Positions 24,811-33,958 of a stretch of DNA of 64,000 bases are shown here, in pieces. Every line of letters starts with the position of its first letter. Position 1 is the stretch's first letter. A program made the position numbers and the translations under genes. Location: contig NZ_CP060040.1 in NCBI RefSeq assembly GCF_014211915.1, positions 2,790,001 to 2,854,000 of the forward strand. Direction: 5' to 3'. The notes beneath the pieces are model-generated. The model searched no databases, was not told the origin of the DNA, and saw only the letters and a list, made by a program, of their open reading frames with translations. Origin of the DNA: Burkholderia cenocepacia (GTDB lineage Bacteria > Pseudomonadota > Gammaproteobacteria > Burkholderiales > Burkholderiaceae).

Positions 24811-25928
24811 ATGAACCATCCGAACGGGCGGGCCGACCGGCTTGCCGTACCGCTTGCCGCGCTGCTGGCATGCATGACGCTGCCGGCCGCCGCGCAATCG
24901 AGCGTGACGCTCTACGGCCGCATCGACACCGCGATCGAATACGCGAACACCGGGCCGAACCACGTGACGCGCATGGGCAGCGGCAACCTGTGGGCGTCGC
25001 AGTGGGGGCTGAAGGGCGTCGAGGATCTCGGCGGCGGCTACGCGACGATCTTCAAGCTCGAGGACGGTTTCAACGCGGCGAGCGGCGCGCTGTCGAACAG
25101 CAGCGCGCTGTTCGGCCGCGAAGCGTGGGTCGGCATCACGGGGCCGTTCGGCGGCGTGCAGTTCGGCGAGCTCTACACGATCCTGCATACGACGCTCGTC
25201 ACGTACAGCCTGCCGGGGCTCGGCGCGGGCTTGCATGGGGGAACGCGACCAACAACTTCGTCGGGCCCGCGTTCCTGCGCGTACGCAACTCGATGCGCTA
25301 CACGTCGCCGCGCTACGCGGGCTTCCTGTTGCGCGCGATGGCCGCGCGCGGCACCAACGGCGCGGCCGGGCAGCCGGCGACGCTCGGCGATACCTACGGC
25401 GCCGGCCTCAACTACGTGCGCGGCGGGTTGTCGGTCGACGTCGACTACATGCAGCAGAAGTTCAGCCCGGTGGCCGCATCGACGCTCGGCGCCACGAGCA
25501 CGGCCGCGAACGGCAACTACACGCTCGGTGCGATTTCGTACGACTTCAGCGTCGTGAAGGTGGCCGCGCTGTACCTGCGTCATCGCGGCGGCCCCGATGT
25601 CGCGACCGCGATCGACAGTCAGAGCGCCTATCCGCACAGCGACATCATGGAGCTCAGCGCGACGGTGCCGATCGGGCGTGCATCGCTGCTGCTGAGCATC
25701 GGCCATTACCGGAAGGTGGCCGACAGCGACGGCAATGCCGATTCGTACGGCATTCGTTTCGACTATCCGCTGTCGAAGCGCACGGTGCTGTACACGGGCG
25801 CCGCGATGGTGCGCAACGGCGCGCATGCCCGCTTCGTCGTCAACGGCGCGGCCGGCGGCGGCGTCGCGGTGGCCAAGCCGGGCGCGACCGCGAGTTCGCT
25901 CGTCGCCGGCATCCTCACGTCGTTCTGA
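24811..25928 (+). pseudogene. General porin (OmpC/Omp38-like) interrupted by a frameshift
   Basis: The first frame gives a signal peptide (cleavage after AAA before QSSVTLYGRID) and the N-terminal part of a Burkholderia trimeric porin up to GLGAGL, near 25233. The rest (WGNATNNFVGPAF through LVAGILTSF) is in another frame and ends with the porin-typical C-terminal Phe. Adding one base near 25233-25238 would restore about 372 residues, the usual length. Either the gene is inactivated or the base is a sequencing error. As read, the frame-1 product continues through unrelated codons to 25557. Confidence 0.82.
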
Positions 25929-25966
25929 GCGTTTCGGCGAGCCCGCGCCCGTGTCCGCTCGCGCCG

Positions 25967-27004
25967 CTACGCGCAGGCGGGCGGCTGCGGCGCGAGCCAT
26001 GCGTCGAACGGCGCCTGCTCGCCGATATTGAACAGTTCGAGCAGCAGCGCGCGCAGCCAGCGATGGCCGGGGTCCGCATCGAAGCGGCGGTGCCAGTACG
26101 CGTTGACGGCCCATTCGCCGGCGCCGGCGATCTCGTACAGCACGCACGGCTGGCGTGCCGCGAACGTGATCGCGATCGTCTCCGGCAGGATCAGCGCGTA
26201 GTCGCCGTCCTGCAACAGCGCCGGCACCACCAGAAAATCGGGCAGCGCCGCGCGCACCCGCGGCATCAGTTCGTGCCGCTCGAGCAGTTGCATCGACTGC
26301 GGATGCGACGTGACGGCGACGAAGCGCAGCGTGTCGGGCGCCGCGCCGTCGAGCACGAAGTCGGCGGGCAGCCCGACGCGCTGCGCGGTGCGGCGCGGCA
26401 TCAGCAGCACGCAGCGCTCGTGCAGCAGCGCGGTGCGCTGGAAGTGGCTCGACGCATCGGCGAAATGCCCGAGCGCGAAGTCGATGCGCCCCGATTCGAG
26501 CGCGACGTTGAGCTGGCATTCGTCGACGTGCAGCGTCTCGATCACGGCGCCCGGCGCGCGCCGGTCGAACGCGGCGAGCAGCGTCGGCAGGAACGCGCTC
26601 GCCGCGAAATCGCTCATGTGCAGGCGGAACACGCGCTGCGTGCTGTCGGGCGCGAAGCGCGAGCCTTCGTCGAGCACGTCCTGCAGGATCGCGAGCGCCT
26701 TGTCGACCGAGATCGCGAGCCGCTGCGCGCGCGGCGTCGGCTCGACGCCGGTGCCGGTGCGCACGAACAGCGCGTCGCGGAACATCAGCCGCAGCCGGCC
26801 GAGCGCGTAGCTGACGGACGGCTGCGTGACGCCGAGCCGCAGCGCCGCGCGGCCGACGTGCCGCGCTTCATACACCGCGCGAAACGTCTTCAACAGGTTG
26901 AGATCGAGATCCTGCACGCGCAGTCCGTCGGACGCGTCGCCGTCGTGCGGCGCGGGGTCGGGTCGGGCCGTGGCCACGGGGCGGCCGGGAGCGGAGAGCG
27001 TCAT
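25967..27004 (-). CDS. LysR-family regulator coupled to an AraC regulator
   Basis: A 345-residue LysR protein with a 33-residue N-terminal extension before LDLNLLKTFRAVYEARHVGR, helix-turn-helix LRLGVTQPSVSYALGRLR, and a substrate domain. Its ATG at 27004 overlaps the stop of the upstream AraC gene as ATGA, and GAGG lies 9 nt before it, so the start with the extension is well supported. Two regulators in one transcript are unusual. The divergent octopine-dehydrogenase-like operon or the porin are candidate targets. Confidence 0.85.
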   Translation of the reverse strand: MTLSAPGRPVATARPDPAPHDGDASDGLRVQDLDLNLLKTFRAVYEARHVGRAALRLGVTQPSVSYALGRLRLMFRDALFVRTGTGVEPTPRAQRLAISVDKALAILQDVLDEGSRFAPDSTQRVFRLHMSDFAASAFLPTLLAAFDRRAPGAVIETLHVDECQLNVALESGRIDFALGHFADASSHFQRTALLHERCVLLMPRRTAQRVGLPADFVLDGAAPDTLRFVAVTSHPQSMQLLERHELMPRVRAALPDFLVVPALLQDGDYALILPETIAITFAARQPCVLYEIAGAGEWAVNAYWHRRFDADPGHRWLRALLLELFNIGEQAPFDAWLAPQPPACA

Positions 27005-27975
27005 CGTGTCTGCCTCGCGGTGACGGAAGGCGTGTGGCCGTAACGCCGTGCATACGCCTTCGCGAAATGGCCGAAGCCATGGATGCCGTGCGCGATCAAT
27101 ACGTCGGTCACGCTGCGCGCGTCGCCGCGCTGTAGCGCCGCGTGTACGGCGGCGAGCCGGCGCTCGCGCACGTACGCGGCCGGCGACGTGTGCAGGAACG
27201 CGCGGAACGCGTGCTGCAGCGTGCGCGGCGCGACCCCGGCGACGGCCGCCAGCGCGGCGAGCGCGAGCGGTTCGCCGAGGTGCGCATCGACGTGAGCGCA
27301 CGCGCGGCGCACGTGCGCGGGCAGCGGCGGCGTGCCGCGTCGCAGCGCGTCGCTGTACGAATGCGGCAGGTGCGTGAGCAGCAGCGACATCAGCCACGCG
27401 GTGAGGTCGGCGCCGAACACCGGCGACGCCGCACCGATGCCCGGCTGCGCGCCGAGCCGGCACAGGTATTCGAAGGTCGGCCGTACGAGCGCGGCGCCCG
27501 CGCCGGCACCGCCGGCCGCGAGATCGAATTGCAGCGGCCGCGTGAGCGTCGCCTGCAGCATGTCCTGCAACTTGCGCTCGAGCGCGCCGCGTTCGAGCCG
27601 CAGCACGAGGTTGCGGCAATCGGGGCTCGTGCGCAGACGGCTCGGAAGCGCGGGCGACGATACGGTCAGCGCGCCGGGGCCGGCGCGCGCGACGACGTTG
27701 CCGGCCTGCAGTTCGCACGCACCGGCGAGCGTCAGCCGGAACAGGAAGTGATCGGCATCGTCGCCGAACTCGATGCGCGTTGCGCGGCCGTAGCAGAGTT
27801 CGAGCAGCGCGCCGTGATGCAGCGGCACCTCGTACAGCTCCGCGTGAAACGGATCGCGGCCGGCCGCGGCCATCCGGTGCGGCCCGAGCCGGTGCGCGAC
27901 CGCGCGTTCGACTTCGTCGGGCGCCTGCAGCGTGCCGAGCCGGTTCGGCGCATGGCGGGAAAGGGCGATGTCCAT
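27001..27975 (-). CDS. AraC-family regulator (AraC_binding_2 / FeaR-like)
   Basis: A 324-residue regulator. The N-terminal cupin-like sensor half contains HFLFRLTLAGACELQAGN and the C-terminal double helix-turn-helix contains ALAALAAVAGVAPRTLQHAF and VTDVLIAHGIHGFGHFAKAY. The start at 27975 has GAGGT 6 nt upstream. It is divergent from the octopine-dehydrogenase-like gene (149-bp gap) and translationally coupled to the downstream LysR gene. Confidence 0.85.
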   Translation of the reverse strand: MDIALSRHAPNRLGTLQAPDEVERAVAHRLGPHRMAAAGRDPFHAELYEVPLHHGALLELCYGRATRIEFGDDADHFLFRLTLAGACELQAGNVVARAGPGALTVSSPALPSRLRTSPDCRNLVLRLERGALERKLQDMLQATLTRPLQFDLAAGGAGAGAALVRPTFEYLCRLGAQPGIGAASPVFGADLTAWLMSLLLTHLPHSYSDALRRGTPPLPAHVRRACAHVDAHLGEPLALAALAAVAGVAPRTLQHAFRAFLHTSPAAYVRERRLAAVHAALQRGDARSVTDVLIAHGIHGFGHFAKAYARRYGHTPSVTARQTR

Positions 27976-28124
27976 TCGTAGACCTCGTGGCGGATGCAGG
28001 GGCGCGGCGGCATCCGCCGCACCGCGATTGCGTTGCGCGAACGGGCGTGTCGTTGCGCGTTTTGAAGCGACGCGGTGCAAGTGCCCGCGTAGTCTCGGAC
28101 ATACTCGATCACCGGGAGAAAACG

Positions 28125-29231
28125 ATGAAGGTATGTGTTCTGGGCGGCGGCCACGGCTGCCATGCGGCGGCCATCGACCTGCTCGAAAAAGGCCACGACG
28201 TGACGTGGTGGCGGCGCGATCGCGAGCCGCATGCGCGGCTGCGCGAGCTTGGCGTGCTGAACGTCACCGACTATCGCGGCAAGCGGGCGGTGCCGCTCGG
28301 CGATGCGCCGGGCGCGATCCGCCTGACCGACGATCTCGCCGCCGCGCTGCGCGGCGCGCGGCTCGTCGTGGTGCCGCTGCCGGCCACGTCGCACGACGCG
28401 CTCGCCGCGCAGGTCGCGCCGCTGCTGGAGGATGGCCAGGTCGTGTTCCTGCCGCCCGGCACGTTCGGCAGCGTCGTGTTCGCCCGCGCGGCCGCCGACG
28501 CCGGCAACCGTGCGCGCGTCGCGTTCGCCGAAACCGGCACGCTGCCGTATCTGGTGCGCAAGCATGGCGACAACGACGTCGTGATCAGCGCGTACGCGAC
28601 GCGCCTGCCGACCGGCGTGTGGCCGGCGAACGCGGCCGGCTGGGCGTTCGACGTGCTGCGCGCCGGCTATCCGTCGGTCGAGCCGGTCGAGGATGCGTTG
28701 TCCGGCGCGCTGATGAACGCGGGCCCCGTGATCCATCCGCCGCTGATCCTGATGAACGCCGGGCCGCTCGAACACTTCGACGCGTGGGACATCCACAACG
28801 AAGGCACGCAGCCGTCGATCCGCCGAGTGACGAACGCGCTCGACGCCGAACGCATCGCGGTGCGCGAAGCGCTCGGCTACCGCGCGCCGCATTTCCCGCT
28901 CGCCGATCACTACGCGACCGACGGCGACCAGTGGATGTACGGGCGCGGCGCGCACGGCAAGCTGACCGATAGCGGCGACTGGCGCGAGAAGATCGATCTG
29001 CGCACGCATCGCTACATGCTCGAGGACACCCGGCTCGGGCTGTCGTTCATCGTGTCGTGCGGGCGCTGGGCCGGCTTGCCGACGCCCGTCGCGCAGGGGC
29101 TGCTGAGTATCGCGAGCGCGGTCGCGGTGCGCGACCTGTATGCGGAAGGGCGCACGCTGGAGCGGCTCGGGCTCGCGGCGCTGTCGAAGGACGCGCTGCG
29201 CGCGCTGCTCGACGCGGGGTACATGGCATGA
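28125..29231 (+). CDS. Octopine/nopaline-dehydrogenase-like NAD(P) oxidoreductase
   Basis: A 368-residue protein with an N-terminal Rossmann motif VLGGGHGCHAAA and the C-terminal domain of opine dehydrogenases, including HNEGTQPS and YMLEDTRLGLSFIVSCGRWA followed by GLPTPVAQG. The family reduces or oxidises the C-N bond of opines, or acts on related 2-hydroxy acids. GGGAG precedes the ATG. The stop overlaps the next gene as ATGA. The nearby three-subunit opine-oxidase-type enzyme and ABC importer support a role in secondary amine or opine metabolism (inference). Confidence 0.8.
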   Translation: MKVCVLGGGHGCHAAAIDLLEKGHDVTWWRRDREPHARLRELGVLNVTDYRGKRAVPLGDAPGAIRLTDDLAAALRGARLVVVPLPATSHDALAAQVAPLLEDGQVVFLPPGTFGSVVFARAAADAGNRARVAFAETGTLPYLVRKHGDNDVVISAYATRLPTGVWPANAAGWAFDVLRAGYPSVEPVEDALSGALMNAGPVIHPPLILMNAGPLEHFDAWDIHNEGTQPSIRRVTNALDAERIAVREALGYRAPHFPLADHYATDGDQWMYGRGAHGKLTDSGDWREKIDLRTHRYMLEDTRLGLSFIVSCGRWAGLPTPVAQGLLSIASAVAVRDLYAEGRTLERLGLAALSKDALRALLDAGYMA

Positions 29232-30238
29232 AGGCGGCCGCCGATGTGACGCGCATCCACGTGCTCGGCGCGGGCCGGATGGGGCAGGGTATCGCGCTCG
29301 TGTTCGCGTTCGCGGGCCTCGACGTGACGCTGATCGACTTCAAGCCGCGCGATGCGGCCGGCTGGCACGCGTTTGACGTGCGCACACGCGACGAGATCAT
29401 CCGGCCGCTGCATGCGCAGGTCGCGCTGGGCCGCATCGATGCCGTGCAGGCGGATGCCGTCGTCGCGCGAATCGCGCTCGTCGTGCGCGACGGCGCGGCC
29501 GATGCGGTGCGCGATGCCGACATCGTGTTCGAAGCGCTGCCGGAAGTGCTCGATGCAAAGGCCGACGCGCTGCGCTGGCTCGGTGAACACGTCGATGCGC
29601 ACGCAACGATCGCGTCGACCACGTCGACGTTCGTCGTCACCGAATTGCAGCGCCACGTCGCGCACCCGGCACGGATGCTGAACGCACACTGGCTGAACCC
29701 CGCGCTGCTGATGCCGCTCGTCGAGGTGAGCCGCAGCGACGCAACGGATCAAGCCGTCGTCGACGCGCTCGCGGCGCTGCTCGAACGCGTGGGCAAGAAG
29801 CCGGTGATCTGCGGGCCGGCGCCCGGCTACATCGTGCCGCGCATCCAGGCGCTCGCGATGAACGAGGCCGCGCGGATGGTCGAGGAAGGCGTGGCCAGCG
29901 CCGAGGACATCGACACGGCGATCCGCACCGGCTTCGGCCCGCGCTTCGCGGTGCTCGGGCTGCTCGAATTCATCGACTGGGGCGGCTGCGACATCCTCTA
30001 CTACGCGTCGCAATACCTGGCCGGCGAGATCGGCCCGCGCTTCGCGCCGGCCGCGAGCGTTGTGCGCAACATGGAAGCCGGGCGCGACGGCGTGCGTACG
30101 GGCGCCGGCTTCCACGACTATGCGGCGGTCGACGTGCCCGCGTACATGCGCCAGCGACTCGGCGAATTCGCGCGGCTGCTCGACCATCTCGGGCTGGCGC
30201 CGGCGTTCGGCAGCGCGCGGCGCGACGCCGGGCGCTGA
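29228..30238 (+). CDS. 3-hydroxyacyl-CoA-dehydrogenase-family protein
   Basis: A 336-residue two-domain protein: Rossmann domain with LGAGRMGQGIALVFAFAG, active-site His in LNAHWLNPALLMPLVEV, NAD-domain end VICGPAPGYIVPRIQALAMNEA, and the C-terminal dimer domain. Family members act on 3-hydroxyacyl-CoA, L-gulonate or carnitine. The start codon overlaps the stop of the octopine-dehydrogenase-like gene, so the two are a coupled pair. It converges on the MHS transporter gene. Confidence 0.85.
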   Translation: MKAAADVTRIHVLGAGRMGQGIALVFAFAGLDVTLIDFKPRDAAGWHAFDVRTRDEIIRPLHAQVALGRIDAVQADAVVARIALVVRDGAADAVRDADIVFEALPEVLDAKADALRWLGEHVDAHATIASTTSTFVVTELQRHVAHPARMLNAHWLNPALLMPLVEVSRSDATDQAVVDALAALLERVGKKPVICGPAPGYIVPRIQALAMNEAARMVEEGVASAEDIDTAIRTGFGPRFAVLGLLEFIDWGGCDILYYASQYLAGEIGPRFAPAASVVRNMEAGRDGVRTGAGFHDYAAVDVPAYMRQRLGEFARLLDHLGLAPAFGSARRDAGR

Positions 30239-30249
30239 GCGGCGCGCGC

Positions 30250-31587
30250 TCATGCCGGGTCGCCGCGCGAACCTTCGGCGGGCGGGGTGCGCGTCTCGCG
30301 CATCACGCACAGCGTCGCGACCGTGACGAGGTCGAGCGCAATGAGGAACAGCGACACCGGCCACGACGCGTGATAGCGCGCGAGCAATGCGGTCGCGATC
30401 AGCGGCGACATCCCGCCCGCGAAGATCGACGCGACTTCGTGGCCGAGCGCGACGCCCGAATAGCGCACCTCGGTGCTGAACAGCTCGCCGACGAGCGCGG
30501 GCAGCGTGCCGATCATCGCGCCGTGGCTCACCGCCGTGCCGACCGTCAGCGCGAGCCACACGAGCGGCGTCACGCGCGTATCGAGCAGCCAGAAGAACGG
30601 AAACGCGCATGCGACGAGGCTCAGCGCGCCGATCAGGTACACGGGCTTGCGGCCGATCCGGTCGGACAGCCGGCCCCAGGCGAGCATCGCGCCCATCTCG
30701 ACGATCATCGCGATCATCACGCCGGTCAGCATCGTGCCGTTCGGAATCCCGAGATATTTTCCGTAGACGAGCGAGAACGCGAGGAAGATGTACGCGCCGC
30801 CGTTCTCGGCCACGCGCAACCCCATCGCGAGCAGGATTTCCTTCGGGTGGCGGCGGATGCACTCGACGATCGGCAAATGCGCGTGTGCGCCGCGCTTGCC
30901 GGCCTGCTCGAAGTCGCGGCTTTCCGGCAGATGGCGGCGGATATAGATGCCGATCGCGAAGATCGCGACGCTCGCGAGGAACGGCAGCCGCCAGCCCCAC
31001 GTGCGGAACGCGTCGTCCGGCAGCGCCTGCGCGGCGAGAAACGCGGCCGACGACAGCACGAAGCCGCCGCCCACGCCGAGCTGGCTCCACGCCGCGTAAT
31101 AGCCGCGCTGCTCGGGCGGCGCGTTTTCGCTGATCATCAGCACGCCGCCGCCCCATTCGCCGCCGGACGCGATGCCCTGCAGCAGGCGCAGCACGACGAG
31201 CGCGGCCGGCGCCCACAGGCCGACCTGCGCATAGGTCGGCAGCAGGCCGATCGCGAAGGTCGACGCGCCCATGATCAGCAGCGTCCAGACGAGCGATGCC
31301 TTGCGTCCGTAGCGATCGCCGACGTGCCCAAACACGATCCCGCCGAGCGGCCGCGCGACGAAGCCGAGCGCGAACGCCGCGAATGCGGCGAGGCTGCCGG
31401 CGAGCGGCGATGCGCCGGGCGGGAAGAACACGTGGCCGAACACCAGCGCCGCGGCCGTGCCGTACACGAAGAAGTCGTACCACTCCATCGCGTTGCCGGC
31501 GACGGAGGCGATGACGATCCGGCGCAGTTGCCGGTCGGCGAGCGGCCGGACGGCGCTCGGGGATTGCACGGTGTCGGTCGGGTACAT
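30250..31587 (-). CDS. MHS-family metabolite:H+ symporter
   Basis: A 445-residue major-facilitator protein of the MHS group: ASVAGNAMEWYDFFVYGTAA at the first helix, HVGDRYGRKASLVWTLLIMG in loop 2-3, and RLLQGIASGGEWGGGVLMISE in helix 5, all characteristic of ShiA/KgtP/ProP-type symporters. It imports an organic acid or osmolyte; which one cannot be told. It converges on the 3-hydroxyacyl-CoA-dehydrogenase-like gene. Confidence 0.88.
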   Translation of the reverse strand: MYPTDTVQSPSAVRPLADRQLRRIVIASVAGNAMEWYDFFVYGTAAALVFGHVFFPPGASPLAGSLAAFAAFALGFVARPLGGIVFGHVGDRYGRKASLVWTLLIMGASTFAIGLLPTYAQVGLWAPAALVVLRLLQGIASGGEWGGGVLMISENAPPEQRGYYAAWSQLGVGGGFVLSSAAFLAAQALPDDAFRTWGWRLPFLASVAIFAIGIYIRRHLPESRDFEQAGKRGAHAHLPIVECIRRHPKEILLAMGLRVAENGGAYIFLAFSLVYGKYLGIPNGTMLTGVMIAMIVEMGAMLAWGRLSDRIGRKPVYLIGALSLVACAFPFFWLLDTRVTPLVWLALTVGTAVSHGAMIGTLPALVGELFSTEVRYSGVALGHEVASIFAGGMSPLIATALLARYHASWPVSLFLIALDLVTVATLCVMRETRTPPAEGSRGDPA

Positions 31588-31763
31588 GGCGGAACTCTGA
31601 AGGGGGAGGCGGGCGCGTGCCGTCTTCGCGATGCATGCGGCACTGCGGGCTAGTGTTGTCGGCCCCGCCGGCCCCGGTCAAATCCGCAGAAAAAGGGGAG
31701 TGTCATCACTCCCGCAAATGATGGTCGGGGCGCGCGTGGCCGTGCCAGCGCGCGCCGGGCCCG

Positions 31764-32810
31764 TCACCGCTCGATCTGCCGGTTCCACCGCGTATCCCAC
31801 TGCGCGCGGCGCGCATTGATCGCGGTCCAGTCGACCACCGTCACCTTGCGCACCAGGTCGTCGACGTTGCCGAGGCTCTGCTGCATCGGGGCCGGCATCT
31901 TCGCGAGGCGGTTGGTCGGAATCTGCTTGCCGGCCTCGGCCGCCTTTGTCTGCGCGGGCGCGGACAGCAGGAACTGCGCGAGCTTCTGCGCGAGTTGCGG
32001 ATCGGGATTGTTCGCGACCACGCACAGGTCGACGAGCAGCAGCACCGGGCCTTCCTTCGGGTTCGCATACGCGACGGGGATGCCCTTGTCCTGAAGGTCG
32101 CCGACGCCGGTCGGCGTGAGCGGGAACAGGCCGGCCTCGCCGGTCTGCACCATCTCGGAGATCTTCGCCGAGTTCGGGATGTACTCGACGACGTTCGGCC
32201 CGACCGTGCTCGCCCACTTGCCGAAGCCGGGCTCGACGTTCTGCTCGTTGCCGCCGAGCAGCCGGTTGATCGCGAGGAAGCCGTGCAGCCCGAACGTGCT
32301 GCTCGACGCCGACTGGAACACGACCTTGCCCTTGTATTTCGGATCGGCGAAATCCATCCACGAGGTCGGCGGCGCCCAGCCTTTCTCGGCGAACAGCTTC
32401 TTGTTGTACGCGATGCCGGTCATCCCGAGCTGCACGCCCGCGCCGACGTCGTCCTTCATCCGCGCGAACGGGTACAGCTCCTTGAGCACCGGCGAATCGT
32501 CGAGCTTCTGGCACACGCCGAGGCTCACCGCGCGCGCCATCACGCCGTCGTCGAGGAACGCGACGTGGATCTGCGGCTTGTTGCGGTTCGCGAGCAGCTT
32601 CGCGAGCACGTCCGACGACGTGCCGGGCACGATCACCACCTTGACGTTGTTCGCCTTCTCGAAGTCGGGCAGCACCTGGCTCGTATAGGCCTTCTCCATC
32701 GGCCCGCCGTTCATGCCGACGTAGATCGTCTTCGTTTGCGCGAACGCGGGCGCGCCGGCGCCTGCGATGCAGAGGGCGGCGGCCGCCGCGATCGTTCCGA
32801 GCAGTTTCAT
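31764..32810 (-). CDS. ABC transporter periplasmic substrate-binding protein
   Basis: A 348-residue exported binding protein of the PotD/iron-type extracellular group. The signal peptide is cleaved after APAFA before QTKTIYVGMNGG. Central segments ITGIAYN-like (MTGIAYNKKLF) and WMDFADPKYKGKVVF are typical of polyamine/opine binding proteins. The start codon overlaps the oxidase subunit stop (ATGA), placing it last in a seven-gene operon. It delivers the substrate to the permeases upstream. Confidence 0.88.
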   Translation of the reverse strand: MKLLGTIAAAAALCIAGAGAPAFAQTKTIYVGMNGGPMEKAYTSQVLPDFEKANNVKVVIVPGTSSDVLAKLLANRNKPQIHVAFLDDGVMARAVSLGVCQKLDDSPVLKELYPFARMKDDVGAGVQLGMTGIAYNKKLFAEKGWAPPTSWMDFADPKYKGKVVFQSASSSTFGLHGFLAINRLLGGNEQNVEPGFGKWASTVGPNVVEYIPNSAKISEMVQTGEAGLFPLTPTGVGDLQDKGIPVAYANPKEGPVLLLVDLCVVANNPDPQLAQKLAQFLLSAPAQTKAAEAGKQIPTNRLAKMPAPMQQSLGNVDDLVRKVTVVDWTAINARRAQWDTRWNRQIER

Positions 32811-33958
32811 CTTTGGGTTTCCTCTTGACGGAAAGGGGCGGTCGGCACGGCTTGCGGGAAGAAGCGGCCGATCGAGAATGCATCGAGTGGCGTCGCGGTT
32901 TCGCCGGTGGTGATGAGATCGGCGAGCACGTCGCCGACGCCCGGCGCGAGCAGGAAGCCGCCGCCGGAAAAGCCGAACGCATGCAGCAGATTCGGCGTGG
33001 TGCGGCTCGCGCCGATGATCGGGTTGTGGTCGGGTGTGCAGCCCTCGACGCCGCTCCACGTGCGGATCAGCAGTGCGTCGCGCAGCGCGGGCAACAGCGC
33101 GCACGCATCGCGCATCACCGCGCGCGTCGTATCGACCGACGGCTGGCCGAACTCGCCGTCGCCGCGGCCCCGGCCGCCGCCGATCACGCAGTTGCCGCGC
33201 GCGACCTGCCGCGCGTACACGCCGCCGCCATACACGCCGAGGTTGTGCGCGATGAACGGCGGCAGCGGCTCGGTCACCCACATGTTCGGGTAGATCGGCT
33301 CCATCGGTACGGCCTCGCCGAAGCGTTCGGCGATCGTGTTCGCCCATGCGCCCGCCGAATTGATCAGCCACGTCGCGGTGCGCGCGCGGCCACCCGCCTG
33401 CAAGTGAAAACGCGTGCCGTCGTGATGGACCGCGTCGACGGGCGTGTGCTCGAACACGTCCGCGCCCGCCGTGCGGGCCGCGCGCGCGAACGCGGGCGAC
33501 ACGATGCGCGGGTTCGCATGGCCGTCGGTCTCGCACAGCGAGCCGCCGAGCGCCGCGCGGCCGAGCCACGGGTAGCGGCGGCGGAACGCGTCGCCGCGCA
33601 TCACCTGCAGCGGCAAGCCGTGTTCGCCGGCGAGCACGGCGTACGCGTCGAGCGCATCGAGATCGGCGTCGCTGCGTGCGAGTCGCAAGTGGCCGGACAC
33701 GACGAATTCGCCATCGATGCGGATCAGCTCGGGCAGGCGATCCCAGATGCGCCGCGCCCGCAGTGCGAGCGGTAATTGCTCGACCGGCCGGCCCTGGCAG
33801 CGCACGCCGCCGTAGTTCACGCCGCTCGCCTGCGCGCCGCAGTCGCGCCGTTCGAACAGCCCGACGCGCAGCCCGCGGCGCGTGAGCGCGAGCGCGGCCG
33901 ACGCGCCGACGAGGCCGCCGCCGACGATCGCGACGTCGTAATGCCGGATCTCACTCAT
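32807..33958 (-). CDS. HcnC/OoxB-like FAD oxidase subunit (DAO family)
   Basis: A 383-residue FAD protein of the D-amino-acid/sarcosine-oxidase group with VAIVGGGLVGASAALALTRR at the N-terminus, GVNYGGVRCQGRP, and the C-terminal TPDHNPIIG and FSGGGFLLAPGVGD. With the two upstream genes it makes a three-subunit oxidase of the HcnABC/opine-oxidase/glycine-oxidising type. It overlaps the HcnB-like gene by 8 nt. Catabolic amine or opine oxidation is favoured over cyanide synthesis by the ABC transporter in the same operon. Confidence 0.82.
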   Translation of the reverse strand: MSEIRHYDVAIVGGGLVGASAALALTRRGLRVGLFERRDCGAQASGVNYGGVRCQGRPVEQLPLALRARRIWDRLPELIRIDGEFVVSGHLRLARSDADLDALDAYAVLAGEHGLPLQVMRGDAFRRRYPWLGRAALGGSLCETDGHANPRIVSPAFARAARTAGADVFEHTPVDAVHHDGTRFHLQAGGRARTATWLINSAGAWANTIAERFGEAVPMEPIYPNMWVTEPLPPFIAHNLGVYGGGVYARQVARGNCVIGGGRGRGDGEFGQPSVDTTRAVMRDACALLPALRDALLIRTWSGVEGCTPDHNPIIGASRTTPNLLHAFGFSGGGFLLAPGVGDVLADLITTGETATPLDAFSIGRFFPQAVPTAPFRQEETQR

